From an uncultured Prevotella sp. (GTDB lineage: Bacteria > Bacteroidota > Bacteroidia > Bacteroidales > Bacteroidaceae), in assembly GCA_934190685.1 (NCBI GenBank), contig CAKPTK010000048.1, forward strand, positions 1-15,807: DNA of 15,807 nucleotides. Reading direction: 5' to 3'. This document shows, piece after piece, positions 1 to 7,712 of this stretch (the first letter of the stretch is position 1; every line of letters begins with the position of its first letter). The notes under the pieces were generated by a model. The model did no database searches and was not told where the DNA came from. It worked only from the letters and a program-made list of their open reading frames with translations. The position numbers and the translations under genes are program-made.

Positions 1-1
1 G

Positions 2-1207
2 GCCAAGCCAAGTACGACGGAACAATTCTATACGCAAATATTCAAAGATATAGACGAGTCCATCTCACTCCTCGACGGAGGGGCGGAAAAGAACAATGGC
101 CGTGTTACCCAAATGGCAGCCAAGGCTCTCAAGGCCCGCTTCTGCCTCTATCGGAAAATGTATTCAGAGGCAGCGTCATTGGCGGAAGATATCATTGAAC
201 ACTCAGGGTTGAGTCTTTACGACAAGTTCACAGACACCTTTTCCATGGCCAACTCAAAAGGACAGGGGAACAAAGAAGCTATCTGGTGGGTGGACTACAA
301 TACTGACGCAACACTGATGAAAACTTTTGCCGAGAATAAAATAACCTCGCCCACCTTGGGTGACCGGTCGGGAAACCAGTCTCCGCTTTTCTCTGCCATG
401 TCCTATTGGATGGTATCTGGATGCGGTGTATGGGTGACTCCAGACACACATGCCCCTTGGGTGCAATGTATGCCGACGCTCTCGTTCCTGCACAAGTTCA
501 ATGAGAATATAGACCAGCGATATGACGGAACTTTCAAAGGTGTGTGGTTGGTAAACAGCACGTCGTCGAACTATTCCGCAGATTACGGACCTTCCTATGG
601 TGCGTCCGCACCTCTTCAAGTAGGTGACACCGCCTTTGTCGTGTCGAAATATGTCTACACTCCAGAACAACGAGCCCAACATCATTACCGCATCTTTGAC
701 GCCAACGATGTGTATGATAAGGAGACGGGCAAGTCGTATGGCACCCGAGACTATTTCATCTCCACGTACAAGTTCCACGACAACACAAATCCTACGGGTT
801 GGGAATATTATAGCGGACGTGATTTCTTCGTCATACGTTTGGCTGAGATGTATCTTGTCGCGGCAGAGGCAGAGATGATGCAGGGGCAAAAAGTCAAGGC
901 TATGACTTTGATCAACGCTCTCCGCTCCAAGCGTGCCATACCAGGACACGAAGCTGAGATGCAAATCAGCGAGAACGATCTTGACATTGACTTCATCCTT
1001 GATGAGCGTGCTCGTGAACTGGCGCAAGAGGAACAACGCTTCTTCGACCTCAAACGCACGGGAAAACTCGTGGAACGCATTAAAAAATACAACCCGGACG
1101 CAGCCGATGTAATCAAAGAATGGCATCAGCTCCGGCCTATTCCGCAGGAGGAATTGGACGCAATTACGAACAAAAATGAATTCTTACAGAATGAAGGTTA
1201 CAACTGA
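2..1207 (+). CDS. SusD/RagB-family nutrient-binding outer-membrane lipoprotein (C-terminal part, truncated by the window edge)
   Basis: The frame is open from base 2, so the start, signal peptide and lipobox lie upstream and 401 residues are visible. SusD-like proteins are surface lipoproteins that cap a SusC-type TonB-dependent transporter and bind glycans before import. The visible part shows family features: a helical TPR-like stretch near the left edge (AAKALKARFCLY), and the late SusD block RDFFVIRLAEMYLVAAEAE, followed by INALRSKR, an ILDERARELAQEEQRFFDLKRTG-type segment and a terminal LRPIPQEELDAI. The next gene is a pectinesterase that overlaps its last 32 bases, so both probably belong to one polysaccharide utilisation locus, with pectin as the inferred substrate. 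SusC would be expected upstream, outside the window. The family call is firm; the glycan is inferred from the neighbour only. Confidence 0.93.
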   Translation, partial: AKPSTTEQFYTQIFKDIDESISLLDGGAEKNNGRVTQMAAKALKARFCLYRKMYSEAASLAEDIIEHSGLSLYDKFTDTFSMANSKGQGNKEAIWWVDYNTDATLMKTFAENKITSPTLGDRSGNQSPLFSAMSYWMVSGCGVWVTPDTHAPWVQCMPTLSFLHKFNENIDQRYDGTFKGVWLVNSTSSNYSADYGPSYGASAPLQVGDTAFVVSKYVYTPEQRAQHHYRIFDANDVYDKETGKSYGTRDYFISTYKFHDNTNPTGWEYYSGRDFFVIRLAEMYLVAAEAEMMQGQKVKAMTLINALRSKRAIPGHEAEMQISENDLDIDFILDERARELAQEEQRFFDLKRTGKLVERIKKYNPDAADVIKEWHQLRPIPQEELDAITNKNEFLQNEGYN

Positions 1208-2261
1208 TTCAAAGCTCATTCAACTTTGTATGCTGGCAGCACTCTTGTTGCTGCCGGCATCATTGTTTTCCAGTGTGAAATATGATGTGGTAGTGGCACA
1301 GGATGGAACGGGCGATTATTGCACGGTGCAAGCTGCTGTAGATGCTGCCCCTGCCAATCGAACGGCTCCATGGACCATCTATATCAAGCCCGGTGTCTAT
1401 GTGGAGCATGTGGATATTCCTGCCAATAAGCCGTTCTTGTCGTTGGTCGGGGAAAGTCGCGATCGCGTGAGAATCACGGACAATCGTCTCTGTGGTGGTG
1501 AAAATGCCTACCATCCCAAGGATGGAGCAACTGTTGTCGCCCATTCTTCCGACCTTTATTTCCAGAACATTTCTTTTGAAAATGGATGGGGCGTACAGAA
1601 GAAAGATGGCCCACAGGCCCTGGCTCTTTATACCATGGGCGACCGCACAGTACTTTACCATTGTGGACTCTATAGCTTTCAAGACACCTATCTGACAACG
1701 CCAAATTACACGGCGCGTCATTATCTCAAGGATTGCATCATCGAGGGTGCGGTGGATTTCATCTACGGCCAAGGTGATGTGCTTTTTGATGGATGTCTGA
1801 TAAACATAGTGAAGAAAAGTGGAGGATGGATTGTCGCACCTTGTCATGTACCGGAGACAAAATGGGGATATGTGTTCTTGAATACCACTATTACCGCACC
1901 CGGCAATCCTGTGGAAACAACGGTTTGGCTTGGACGACCTTGGCACCAAAAGCCTAAAACGGTATACATCAACACCACGGCTCTGGTGAACATCCCCGAG
2001 GAAGGGTGGTTTGACCATATGGGAGGACTGCCTGCCTTGTGGGCCGACTATAATACGCGTCGTGCGGACGGAAGCACTGTGGCTTTGGATAAGCGCCGCG
2101 ACACCTATTATTATACAGATAAGAACGGACAGAAAATCTATGGAAAAGCGAAAAACCATCTGACTCCCGCAGAGGCTGCACGTTATACAGTGAAGAATGT
2201 CATGGGAGGCAAGGACGGATGGAATCCGCAGAATGTAATCAAAAAGTATTCAGGTAAATAA
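1176..2261 (+). CDS. Secreted pectinesterase (carbohydrate esterase family 8)
   Basis: Pectin methylesterase removes methyl esters from homogalacturonan, preparing it for lyases and hydrolases. The 361-residue protein begins with a signal peptide (hydrophobic core about 17-31), then a right-handed beta-helix. CE8 motifs are in order: GDYCTVQAAVDAAP (46-59), Q147 in GPQALAL, QDT with Q169 and D170, DFIYG with D194, and LGRPW with R254. D170 and D194 are the expected catalytic aspartates and R254 binds the galacturonate carboxylate, so the enzyme looks active. The C-terminal LTPAEAARYTV and DGWNP blocks resemble other Bacteroidota CE8 enzymes. There is no T9SS C-terminal domain. The start at 1176 follows an A-rich leader; ATG 1191 would also leave a good signal peptide. 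The gene overlaps the SusD frame, which suggests translational coupling. Confidence 0.93.
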   Translation: MNSYRMKVTTDSKLIQLCMLAALLLLPASLFSSVKYDVVVAQDGTGDYCTVQAAVDAAPANRTAPWTIYIKPGVYVEHVDIPANKPFLSLVGESRDRVRITDNRLCGGENAYHPKDGATVVAHSSDLYFQNISFENGWGVQKKDGPQALALYTMGDRTVLYHCGLYSFQDTYLTTPNYTARHYLKDCIIEGAVDFIYGQGDVLFDGCLINIVKKSGGWIVAPCHVPETKWGYVFLNTTITAPGNPVETTVWLGRPWHQKPKTVYINTTALVNIPEEGWFDHMGGLPALWADYNTRRADGSTVALDKRRDTYYYTDKNGQKIYGKAKNHLTPAEAARYTVKNVMGGKDGWNPQNVIKKYSGK

Positions 2262-2288
2262 GCAATGTTCCGGTTTTTAGTTTAGTTT

Positions 2289-2328
2289 GTTGTGGGGATA
2301 TATGGATACATATCCTCACAACCTTTTT
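2289..2328 (+). terminator. Rho-independent terminator of the SusD-pectinesterase unit
   Basis: Inverted repeat GTTGTG (2289-2294) with CACAAC (2317-2322), continued by a G-T pair and GGATAT/ATATCC, closes a short loop. A TTTTT run follows at 2324-2328. It lies 27 bp after the pectinesterase stop. On the minus strand the sequence past the hairpin is A-rich, so it should act mainly on plus-strand transcripts and not on the convergent tadA. Confidence 0.8.
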
Positions 2329-2355
2329 AAAATGTTCCGTAATTCTTTTGTTGTC

Positions 2356-2808
2356 TTATCTCCGCCGTCTGAAAAAGTCCTGCATCAGTGTGCGGCATTC
2401 TTCCTCGAGAACTCCACCGGTGACTGTGGCTTTGGGGTGTAGAGCATGGGGAGCATAGAGAGCGTAGCCTCGCTTCTCGTCTGCGGTGCCATAGACGATA
2501 CGCTTGATTTGCGCCCATCCGATGGCTCCGGCACACATCACACAAGGCTCTACGGTGACATAGAGTGTGCAGTCGGTCAGATATTTGCCGCCAAACGTGT
2601 CGGCGGCGGCGGTGATGGCTTGCATTTCAGCATGGGCTGTCACGTCATGCAGGGTTTCCGTCAAGTTGTGTGCCCGGGAGATAATACGGCCTTGGCACAC
2701 CACGACAGCGCCCACGGGAATCTCTCCTTCGTCGAAAGCTGCTAGGGCTTCGACCAAGGCTTTGCGCATGAATTGCTCGTCGGTCTTCTGTTGTTCTTCT
2801 TCAGTCAT
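2356..2808 (-). CDS. tadA: tRNA(Arg) adenosine-34 deaminase TadA
   Basis: TadA converts adenosine 34 of tRNA-Arg(ACG) to inosine, allowing one tRNA to read CGU, CGC and CGA. The 150-residue protein has the cytidine/deoxycytidylate-deaminase zinc motif: HAE at H59 and E61 (zinc ligand and proton-shuttling glutamate), then PCVMC with C89 and C92. Also typical are FDEGEIPVGAVVV (25-37) and RAHNLTE (45-51), which help form the tRNA-binding active site. The length suits the family. The frame stays open upstream to 3000, but the family homology begins just after the ATG at 2808 and the promoter at 2878-2909 lies inside the longer frame, so the shorter start is chosen. It is monocistronic and convergent with the pectinesterase. 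Family members include guanine deaminases, but the PVGAVVV and N-terminal context fit TadA. Confidence 0.93.
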   Translation of the reverse strand: MTEEEQQKTDEQFMRKALVEALAAFDEGEIPVGAVVVCQGRIISRAHNLTETLHDVTAHAEMQAITAAADTFGGKYLTDCTLYVTVEPCVMCAGAIGWAQIKRIVYGTADEKRGYALYAPHALHPKATVTGGVLEEECRTLMQDFFRRRR

Positions 2809-2877
2809 ATTCTTTTTCGTTTTTGTCTCGCTTTGCGGATGGCGGTACTTCGTTTGTTGAAGGCTGCCTGTCTGTTG

Positions 2878-2909
2878 CAAAGGTAGGCATAAAGCGGGAT
2901 TTTTCCAAA
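2878..2909 (-). promoter_or_regulatory. Bacteroidota-type promoter for tadA
   Basis: On the minus strand, TTTG (2906-2909) is followed after 20 bp by TACCTTTG (2878-2885), matching the Bacteroidota -33 TTTG and -7 TAnnTTTG pattern. Transcription would start near 2872, giving a leader of about 65 nt before the tadA ATG at 2808. Confidence 0.65.
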
Positions 2910-2935
2910 ATAAAAACAACAAAACATGGTGGGGC

Positions 2936-2968
2936 TTGCCATGAATCCTTATAAAATATGTATCTTTG
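2936..2968 (+). promoter_or_regulatory. Promoter for the DJ-1/ispD/recG operon
   Basis: TATCTTTG (2961-2968) is a full match to the Bacteroidota -7 element TAnnTTTG. A TTG at 2936-2938 lies 22 bp upstream, slightly further than usual for the -33 element. The start would fall near 2973, about 34 nt before the ATG at 3007, with an A-rich leader (caaaaacaaacaact). It is divergent from the tadA promoter, and the two -33 elements are about 30 bp apart. Confidence 0.6.
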
Positions 2969-3006
2969 CACGTGATAGTGTAACCCAATATCAAAAACAA
3001 ACAACT

Positions 3007-3570
3007 ATGGCAAAAGTATATGAATTTCTCGCCAACGGCTTCGAGGAAGTGGAAGCGCTGGCTGTGGTGGACATCCTCAGAAGAGGCGGTGTGGAGATTA
3101 AAACAGTCAGTGTGACTGGTGACAATTTTGTGGAAACTTCACATGGTGTGACGCTCAAAACCGACTTGAAGATTGAGGATGTTGATTTCAGTGATGCCGA
3201 TATGCTGCTCTTGCCGGGAGGTCTGCCAGGTGCCACCAACTTGCGCGACCATGAAGGCGTGAGAAAGGCGCTTCTCGCCCAGGCTGAGGCAGGCAAGAAA
3301 ATCGGTGCCATCTGTGCCGCTCCGCTTGTACTCGGCTCGCTCGGATTGCTCAAAGGTAAGCGTGCCACCTGCTATCCAGGCTTTGAAAAATATATGACTG
3401 GAGCAGACTATACCCATGAACTCTTCACCGTGGATGGAAATATCATCACAGGTGAAGGCCCTGCCGCCACTTTCCCCTACGCTTATGAGATTCTGTCCAT
3501 GTTTGTGGGCAAGGAGAAGACAGAGGAAATCAAGGAGGGTATGATGTACAACCATTTGATGGCCCGTTGA
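3007..3570 (+). CDS. DJ-1/PfpI (ThiJ/YajL) family protein
   Basis: This 187-residue single-domain protein has nearly the length of human DJ-1 and E. coli YajL. The nucleophile-elbow cysteine is C103 in GAICAAP, with the supporting glutamate E16 in GFEEVEAL, and LLLPGGLPGATNL (67-79) forms the preceding loop. The family includes cysteine-dependent stress proteins, with proposed chaperone, glyoxalase-like and deglycase activities that remain debated, so no exact reaction is claimed. It probably acts in the cytoplasm, as there is no signal peptide. The upstream in-frame ATG at 2926 is rejected because the promoter overlaps it and homology starts at MAKVYEFLANG. It is first in an operon with ispD three bases downstream; the link to isoprenoid synthesis is positional only. 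Confidence 0.9.
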   Translation: MAKVYEFLANGFEEVEALAVVDILRRGGVEIKTVSVTGDNFVETSHGVTLKTDLKIEDVDFSDADMLLLPGGLPGATNLRDHEGVRKALLAQAEAGKKIGAICAAPLVLGSLGLLKGKRATCYPGFEKYMTGADYTHELFTVDGNIITGEGPAATFPYAYEILSMFVGKEKTEEIKEGMMYNHLMAR

Positions 3571-3573
3571 CGG

Positions 3574-4251
3574 ATGGCTGACTATATCATCATCGTGGCG
3601 GGAGGCAAGGGGCTGCGCATGGGGGGAGACATCCCGAAGCAGTTTCTTCCTGTGGGCGGACTTCCAATCTTGATGCGGACCATCCGGCGTTTCCGGTCTT
3701 ATAGTCCCGACCTCCATATCATCCTCGTGCTGCCCCGGACGCAACATGACTATTGGGCGGAACTTTGCCAGACCTATGACTTCCATGAAGACTATCAACT
3801 CGCGGATGGGGGAGAAACCCGTTTCCATTCCGTGAAAAATGGTTTGGCACTTGTGCCCGATGATGCGCAAGGTGTGGTCGGTGTGCATGACGGCGTGCGT
3901 CCATTCCCCTCCATCGAGGTGATTGGCCGGTGTTTTAAGGAGGCTCGGGAGCGGAAGGCGGTCATTCCCGTCACCCCCGTTGTCGAGACCCTTCGTTATA
4001 TGGGCGGCAAGGAAGGTGGCGAGAATGTGCTGCGCAGTGACTATCGGTTGGTTCAAACTCCGCAGACTTTTGACATTCCATTGCTCAAACGGGCCTATCG
4101 ACAGCCCTACAACGACCATTTTACCGATGACGCCTCTGTGGTGGAGAGCATCGGACAGACCGTGACGACTGTAGAAGGCAACCGCGAGAACATCAAGATA
4201 ACGACCCCCTTTGACCTGGTCGTTGCCGAGGCACTCGTAGACAAAGAATAA
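3574..4251 (+). CDS. ispD: 2-C-methyl-D-erythritol 4-phosphate cytidylyltransferase
   Basis: IspD joins CTP and MEP to make CDP-methylerythritol in the non-mevalonate isoprenoid pathway. The 225-residue protein starts with the nucleotide-binding loop [10 protein letters not shown] (9-18) followed by PKQF (21-24); R15 and K22 are the expected catalytic residues. R83 in [11 protein letters not shown]106 in HDGVRP, QTPQTF (161-166), TDDASVVE (184-191) and K208 in NIKIT complete the family pattern. The length is standard. The start is three bases after the DJ-1 stop, with no clear Shine-Dalgarno site, so translational coupling is likely. A ribitol-phosphate cytidylyltransferase (TarI) is the main alternative; this is less likely because no teichoic-acid genes are nearby and the lineage is Gram-negative. 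Confidence 0.93.
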   Translation: MADYIIIVAGGKGLRMGGDIPKQFLPVGGLPILMRTIRRFRSYSPDLHIILVLPRTQHDYWAELCQTYDFHEDYQLADGGETRFHSVKNGLALVPDDAQGVVGVHDGVRPFPSIEVIGRCFKEARERKAVIPVTPVVETLRYMGGKEGGENVLRSDYRLVQTPQTFDIPLLKRAYRQPYNDHFTDDASVVESIGQTVTTVEGNRENIKITTPFDLVVAEALVDKE

Positions 4252-4270
4252 AAAGCAAGAAAGGCAAGAC

Positions 4271-6370
4271 GTGATAGACATACTGGAACAAGACGTGATG
4301 TATGCCCCCGGGGTGGGACCGCACAGGAAGGAGATATTCAACAAGGAATTGAATGTCCACACTTTCCGTGACCTGCTCGAATACTATCCTTATAAATATG
4401 TGGACAGAAGTCGCATATACACCATACGGGAACTGTCCGCCGACATGCCGTTTGTACAGGTGAAAGGACAGATTCTCAGTTTCGAGGAGTTTGAGATGGG
4501 GCCACGGCGCAAGCGGGTGGTTGCCCATTTCTCCGACGGAACAGGTGTCTGCGACATCGTTTGGTTCAATCGCGCCCAATATGTCTACAAGAGTTATAAG
4601 TTGCATACCGAATATGTGGTCTTTGGCCGACCTACTGTTTTTGGCGGCCGATACCAGTTCGCCCATCCGGATATTGATCCTGCCAGCGAATTGCAATTGT
4701 CGCAAATGGGTATGCAACCTTATTATATGACCACCGAGCGGATGAAGAAGGCCAACATCTCCTCTCGCGTGATCGAGAAAACCACCAAGGCTTTGCTCGC
4801 ACGTCTTACCGTCCCCCTTGCCGAGACCCTGCCTCCTTTCATCACGGGTCCGCTTCACCTGGTGTCTTACGATACCGCCATGCGCAATGTGCATTACCCG
4901 AAAACACCTCTCGATATGCAGAAGGCACGACAACGGCTGAAGTTTGAAGAGCTGTTCTACGTGCAACTCAACATTCTGCGATATGCCAGCGACCATCGCC
5001 GCAAATACCGGGGCAATGTGTTCGCCCATGTCGGCGACATCTTCAATACTTTCTATCGGGACCACTTGCCTTTCCCCCTCACGGATGCCCAAAAGCGTGT
5101 GATGCGGGAGATAAGGGCGGACATGGGGTCGGGCGCACAGATGAATCGACTGCTCCAGGGTGATGTGGGTTCTGGGAAGACCCTTGTCGCACTGATGTCT
5201 ATGCTCATCGCGCTTGACAATGGATATCAGGCATGTATTATGGCACCCACCGAAATCCTTGCCGAACAACATCTCGCCACCATCCGGGAGTTCCTCAAGG
5301 GCATGGATATAAGGGTGGAATTGCTTACCGGTATCGTCAAGGGCAAGAAGCGTCAAGAGGTGCTTGACGGACTTCTTGACGGCTCCATCCATATCCTTGT
5401 GGGTACCCATGCCTTGATAGAAGACACCGTGAAATTCCATCAGTTGGGCCTTGCCGTGGTTGACGAACAACACCGTTTCGGCGTGGAACAACGCTCCAAA
5501 CTGTGGCGCAAGAGCGAGAACCCTCCCCATATCCTTGTGATGACAGCCACGCCAATCCCCAGAACGCTGGCCATGACAATCTATGGAGACCTCGACGTGA
5601 GCGTCATAGACCAGTTGCCTCCTGGTAGAAAGCCTATCCAGACCATCCACAAATATGACAACCAGATGACGAGTCTCTACCGTGGCATACGCCAGCAAAT
5701 CAACGAGGGACGGCAAGTATACATAGTCTTTCCACTCATAGAGGAAAGCGAAAAGAGCGACTTGAAAAATCTTGAGACAGGATTTGAGACGCTCAAGGAA
5801 GCATTTCCGGAATTCAAACTCAGCAAGGTGCATGGCAGGATGAAGGCGAAAGAGAAGGAAGAAGAAATGCAGAAATTTGTCAAGGGAGAGACACAAATAC
5901 TTGTCGCCACGACCGTTATCGAGGTGGGGGTGAACGTGCCCAATGCCTCCGTTATGGTCATTCTTGATGCCCAAAGATTCGGTTTGTCGCAGTTGCATCA
6001 GCTCCGCGGCCGTGTCGGTAGAGGTGCCGACCAAAGCTACTGCATCCTTGTGACAGGTTATAAACTGAGTGAGGAGACCCGCAAGCGCATCGACATTATG
6101 ACTGAAACCAACGACGGATTCCGCATTGCCGAGGCCGACTTGAAACTGAGAGGTCCCGGTGACTTGGAGGGAACCCAACAGAGCGGTGTGGCATTTGACC
6201 TGAAAATCGCCGATATCGCCCGCGACGGACAGCTCGTGCAGCTTGCCCGCGACGAGGCGCAGAAGATTATCGATGCCGACCCGAAATGCGAAAATCCTGC
6301 CTATCAGATGCTTTGGAGTCATCTCGCAGCCCTTCGCAAAACCAATATTAATTGGGCTGCTATATCCTAA
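4271..6370 (+). CDS. recG: ATP-dependent DNA helicase RecG
   Basis: RecG is a superfamily-2 branch-migration helicase that remodels stalled forks and Holliday junctions. The 699 residues are the normal length. The N-terminal wedge/OB region (about 1-250) includes YAPGVGPHR (11-19) and the OB strand FVQVKGQILSFEE. The motor shows Walker A GDVGSGKT (297-304), the DEQH box (398-401), TATPIPRT (425-432) and the late helicase motif QLRGRVGRG, followed by the RecG-specific FRIAEADLKLRGPGDLEGTQQSG segment. The start codon is GTG at 4271, preceded by an AAGAAAGG-type site; the next ATG (4298) would cut into the conserved N-terminus. It is third in the operon, 19 bp after ispD. No strong terminator follows directly. 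Confidence 0.96.
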   Translation: MIDILEQDVMYAPGVGPHRKEIFNKELNVHTFRDLLEYYPYKYVDRSRIYTIRELSADMPFVQVKGQILSFEEFEMGPRRKRVVAHFSDGTGVCDIVWFNRAQYVYKSYKLHTEYVVFGRPTVFGGRYQFAHPDIDPASELQLSQMGMQPYYMTTERMKKANISSRVIEKTTKALLARLTVPLAETLPPFITGPLHLVSYDTAMRNVHYPKTPLDMQKARQRLKFEELFYVQLNILRYASDHRRKYRGNVFAHVGDIFNTFYRDHLPFPLTDAQKRVMREIRADMGSGAQMNRLLQGDVGSGKTLVALMSMLIALDNGYQACIMAPTEILAEQHLATIREFLKGMDIRVELLTGIVKGKKRQEVLDGLLDGSIHILVGTHALIEDTVKFHQLGLAVVDEQHRFGVEQRSKLWRKSENPPHILVMTATPIPRTLAMTIYGDLDVSVIDQLPPGRKPIQTIHKYDNQMTSLYRGIRQQINEGRQVYIVFPLIEESEKSDLKNLETGFETLKEAFPEFKLSKVHGRMKAKEKEEEMQKFVKGETQILVATTVIEVGVNVPNASVMVILDAQRFGLSQLHQLRGRVGRGADQSYCILVTGYKLSEETRKRIDIMTETNDGFRIAEADLKLRGPGDLEGTQQSGVAFDLKIADIARDGQLVQLARDEAQKIIDADPKCENPAYQMLWSHLAALRKTNINWAAIS

Positions 6371-6394
6371 AAAGTGTGAACACATAATCTTATC

Positions 6395-6461
6395 AAACGT
6401 TAAATATGTTGCGGATATGTTCCTGAAAGCGTTAAAGTTGGACGAAAAACTGTTAAGCGTG
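6395..6461 (+). promoter_or_regulatory. Three phased GTTAA boxes upstream of the M23 peptidase promoter
   Basis: Three 14-bp elements start at 6395, 6427 and 6448 and fit the consensus AANYGTTAARNNTG: AAACGTTAAATATG, AAGCGTTAAAGTTG and AACTGTTAAGCGTG. Their spacings of 32 and 21 bp are close to three and two helical turns, so all would lie on one face of the DNA. The last box ends 23 bp before the -7 element at 6485, a position suited to an activator or repressor. The binding protein is unknown. Confidence 0.45.
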
Positions 6462-6484
6462 AAACATTTCTGCAATATTTTTGC

Positions 6485-6492
6485 TATATTTG
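6485..6492 (+). promoter_or_regulatory. -7 element of a promoter for the M23 peptidase
   Basis: TATATTTG matches the Bacteroidota -7 consensus TAnnTTTG. No good TTTG -33 element is present at the expected distance, which suggests dependence on an activator, possibly through the GTTAA boxes just upstream. The predicted start near 6498 gives a leader of about 90 nt. Confidence 0.5.
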
Positions 6493-6506
6493 CAAAGTCG
6501 TTTACA

Positions 6507-6544
6507 AATTGTTGAACATTTGTAGCGTTCAACAGTTCCTTTTT
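6507..6544 (+). terminator. Terminator-like hairpin in the M23 peptidase leader (possible attenuator, or recG terminator)
   Basis: AATTGTTGAAC (6507-6517) pairs with GTTCAACAGTT (6527-6537), with one G-T wobble and a 9-nt loop, followed by CC and TTTTT (6540-6544). The stem is AT-rich, so termination may be weak or conditional. It lies after the predicted promoter and before the start codon, as in an attenuator. If the promoter call is wrong it could simply terminate the recG operon. Confidence 0.45.
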
Positions 6545-6560
6545 GACAAACTAATCATGT

Positions 6561-6576
6561 CCTTCCATTTCGGAGG
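6561..6576 (+). promoter_or_regulatory. Strong Shine-Dalgarno site with self-complementary upstream arm
   Basis: GGAGG at 6572-6576 lies 11 nt before the ATG at 6588, an unusually strong site for this lineage. CCTTC at 6561-6565 can pair with it (one T-G wobble) across a six-base loop, so the site may be masked in the folded leader. Confidence 0.4.
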
Positions 6577-6587
6577 ATAAACCTAAA

Positions 6588-7535
6588 ATGAATATGTACT
6601 TTAAGAAGATAATAAAGAAATTCGCAATAACATCCATGCTGGCATTGGCAACCTTGCCTATGGCCGGGCAAGATCTTCTCGCCAGACAGGCGCCAGTAGA
6701 CAGAAAGATGAAGGCTGTGGATACACTCGCCTTGCAAAGCATCATCGAGAGAGAGAACATCCAGTCGCCCGCTTCTGAATTATATGATGACTGGAACAAC
6801 AAATACGCTCACAAGGCTTCCCCACTGCCAGACTCCATTCGTATCAGTCTCCGTAATTTCTGTATGCCTACACCTAGTCGTGTGGTGACCAGTAATTTTG
6901 GTAGCCGTTGGGGACGCCAGCACAAGGGACTCGACATCAAGGTCTATATCGGCGATACTATCCGTGCAGCCTTCTCGGGAAAAGTGAGAGTGGTGCGCTA
7001 TGAGGCGGGAGGCTATGGCAATTATGTGGTCATCCGCCATTACAACGGCTTGGAAACTATCTATGGTCACATGTCAAAATGGTTGGTCGACGAGAATCAG
7101 ACGGTCAAGGCTGGTGATCCTATCGGTCTTGGCGGCAACACAGGTCGAAGCACCGGATCTCACTTGCACTTTGAAACCCGCCTTTGTGGTGTGGCACTCA
7201 ATCCAGCCTTGTTTTTCGACTTCCGTAACCAGGACGTGACAGGCGACTTCTTCACCTATAGGAAAGATACTTATGCCGAGGAATCCGAACTGGCAACACG
7301 CCTTCGTGGAAAGGTGGGCAATGGCGGTTATAACCGTAATGACGTGATTGGCGAGACGGCTCCAGACCGCCAGGCCGGCGAGAGTGCGGATCCCCGCTAT
7401 CACAAGGTGGTCAAAGGCGAGACGGTCGAGACGATTGCCCGCAAGCGTGGTGTTTCCGTCAACGACATTTGCCGACTCAATCACATCGGCAAGAGCATGC
7501 GTCTGCGTCCAGGACAAATCCTCAGATACAGCTAA
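6588..7535 (+). CDS. M23 family peptidoglycan metallopeptidase with C-terminal LysM domain
   Basis: This is a predicted exported cell-wall endopeptidase. The 315-residue protein has a signal peptide (lysines at 6-11, hydrophobic core about 12-25, cleavage probably near PMAGQ). The M23 (lysostaphin-type) domain covers about 95-210 and carries the zinc ligands H112 and D116 in HKGLD and H194 in SHLHF, with the catalytic-site histidines H161 (YGHM) and H192. All key residues are present, so it is probably active rather than a degenerate LytM activator. A LysM domain (about 271-314, YHKVVKGETVETIARKRGVS) should anchor it to peptidoglycan; its position after the catalytic domain is worth noting. 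The gene stands alone between its own promoter region and a strong terminator. ATG 6594 is an alternative start. Confidence 0.93.
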   Translation: MNMYFKKIIKKFAITSMLALATLPMAGQDLLARQAPVDRKMKAVDTLALQSIIERENIQSPASELYDDWNNKYAHKASPLPDSIRISLRNFCMPTPSRVVTSNFGSRWGRQHKGLDIKVYIGDTIRAAFSGKVRVVRYEAGGYGNYVVIRHYNGLETIYGHMSKWLVDENQTVKAGDPIGLGGNTGRSTGSHLHFETRLCGVALNPALFFDFRNQDVTGDFFTYRKDTYAEESELATRLRGKVGNGGYNRNDVIGETAPDRQAGESADPRYHKVVKGETVETIARKRGVSVNDICRLNHIGKSMRLRPGQILRYS

Positions 7536-7564
7536 AAGGGAAACTTCATAATGCAATATATTTG

Positions 7565-7620
7565 AATTGCTTTGCTGAAAAGCGGTATGAGCCGACTCCA
7601 GCAGGGCAATTTTCTTTTTG
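7565..7620 (+). terminator. Strong rho-independent terminator after the M23 peptidase
   Basis: AATTGCTTTGCTG (7565-7577) pairs over 13 positions with CAGCAGGGCAATT (7599-7611), including two T-G wobbles. An inner CGG/CCG pair narrows the loop. A T-rich tract (TTTTCTTTTTG) follows immediately. Confidence 0.85.
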
Positions 7621-7649
7621 TTCTTTTCAGTTTTATTTTATCTTTAAAA

Positions 7650-7680
7650 TTGGCTGTCACGATATTAATGCGTAATTTTG
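7650..7680 (+). promoter_or_regulatory. Promoter for the aroA-permease-porW-porX-tsaE unit
   Basis: TTG (7650-7652) and TAATTTTG (7673-7680), separated by 20 bp, match the Bacteroidota -33/-7 pattern. It lies just after the terminator at 7565-7620. The A-rich leader (gaaacaacaagact) of about 25 nt leads to the aroA ATG at 7713. Confidence 0.65.
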
Positions 7681-7712
7681 TAAGCTAAACATCATAACGA
7701 AACAACAAGACT

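Noticed and set aside
254..1126. Long minus-strand ORF opposite the SusD-like gene (and similar ones at 1260-2159, 3139-4362, 10237-11187, 11686-12516, 13534-14565)
   Set aside because: All are in the same complementary register as the true plus-strand codons and arise from the rarity of TTA, CTA and TCA. None has a promoter or recognisable domain.
2809..3000. 64-codon N-terminal extension of TadA
   Set aside because: It contains the predicted promoter for tadA and has no family similarity; TadA homology starts just after the ATG at 2808.
2926..3006. Upstream ATG for the DJ-1-family gene
   Set aside because: The promoter -7 element (2961-2968) lies within it, and DJ-1 proteins begin at the position equivalent to 3007.
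6243..6515. 90-codon plus-strand ORF across the recG end and the following intergenic region
   Set aside because: The first half is recG in another frame; the second half is low-complexity translation of the promoter region, with no ribosome site or family.
4193..6532. 779-codon minus-strand ORF opposite recG
   Set aside because: Its codons are in exact register with the recG codons. In that register an antisense stop needs TTA, CTA or TCA in the sense gene, and these Leu/Ser codons are rare here. The protein resembles no family I know and recG is unmistakable.
7469..7675. 68-codon ORF overlapping the M23 gene end and the terminator
   Set aside because: It reads straight through the strong terminator hairpin and lacks a ribosome binding site.
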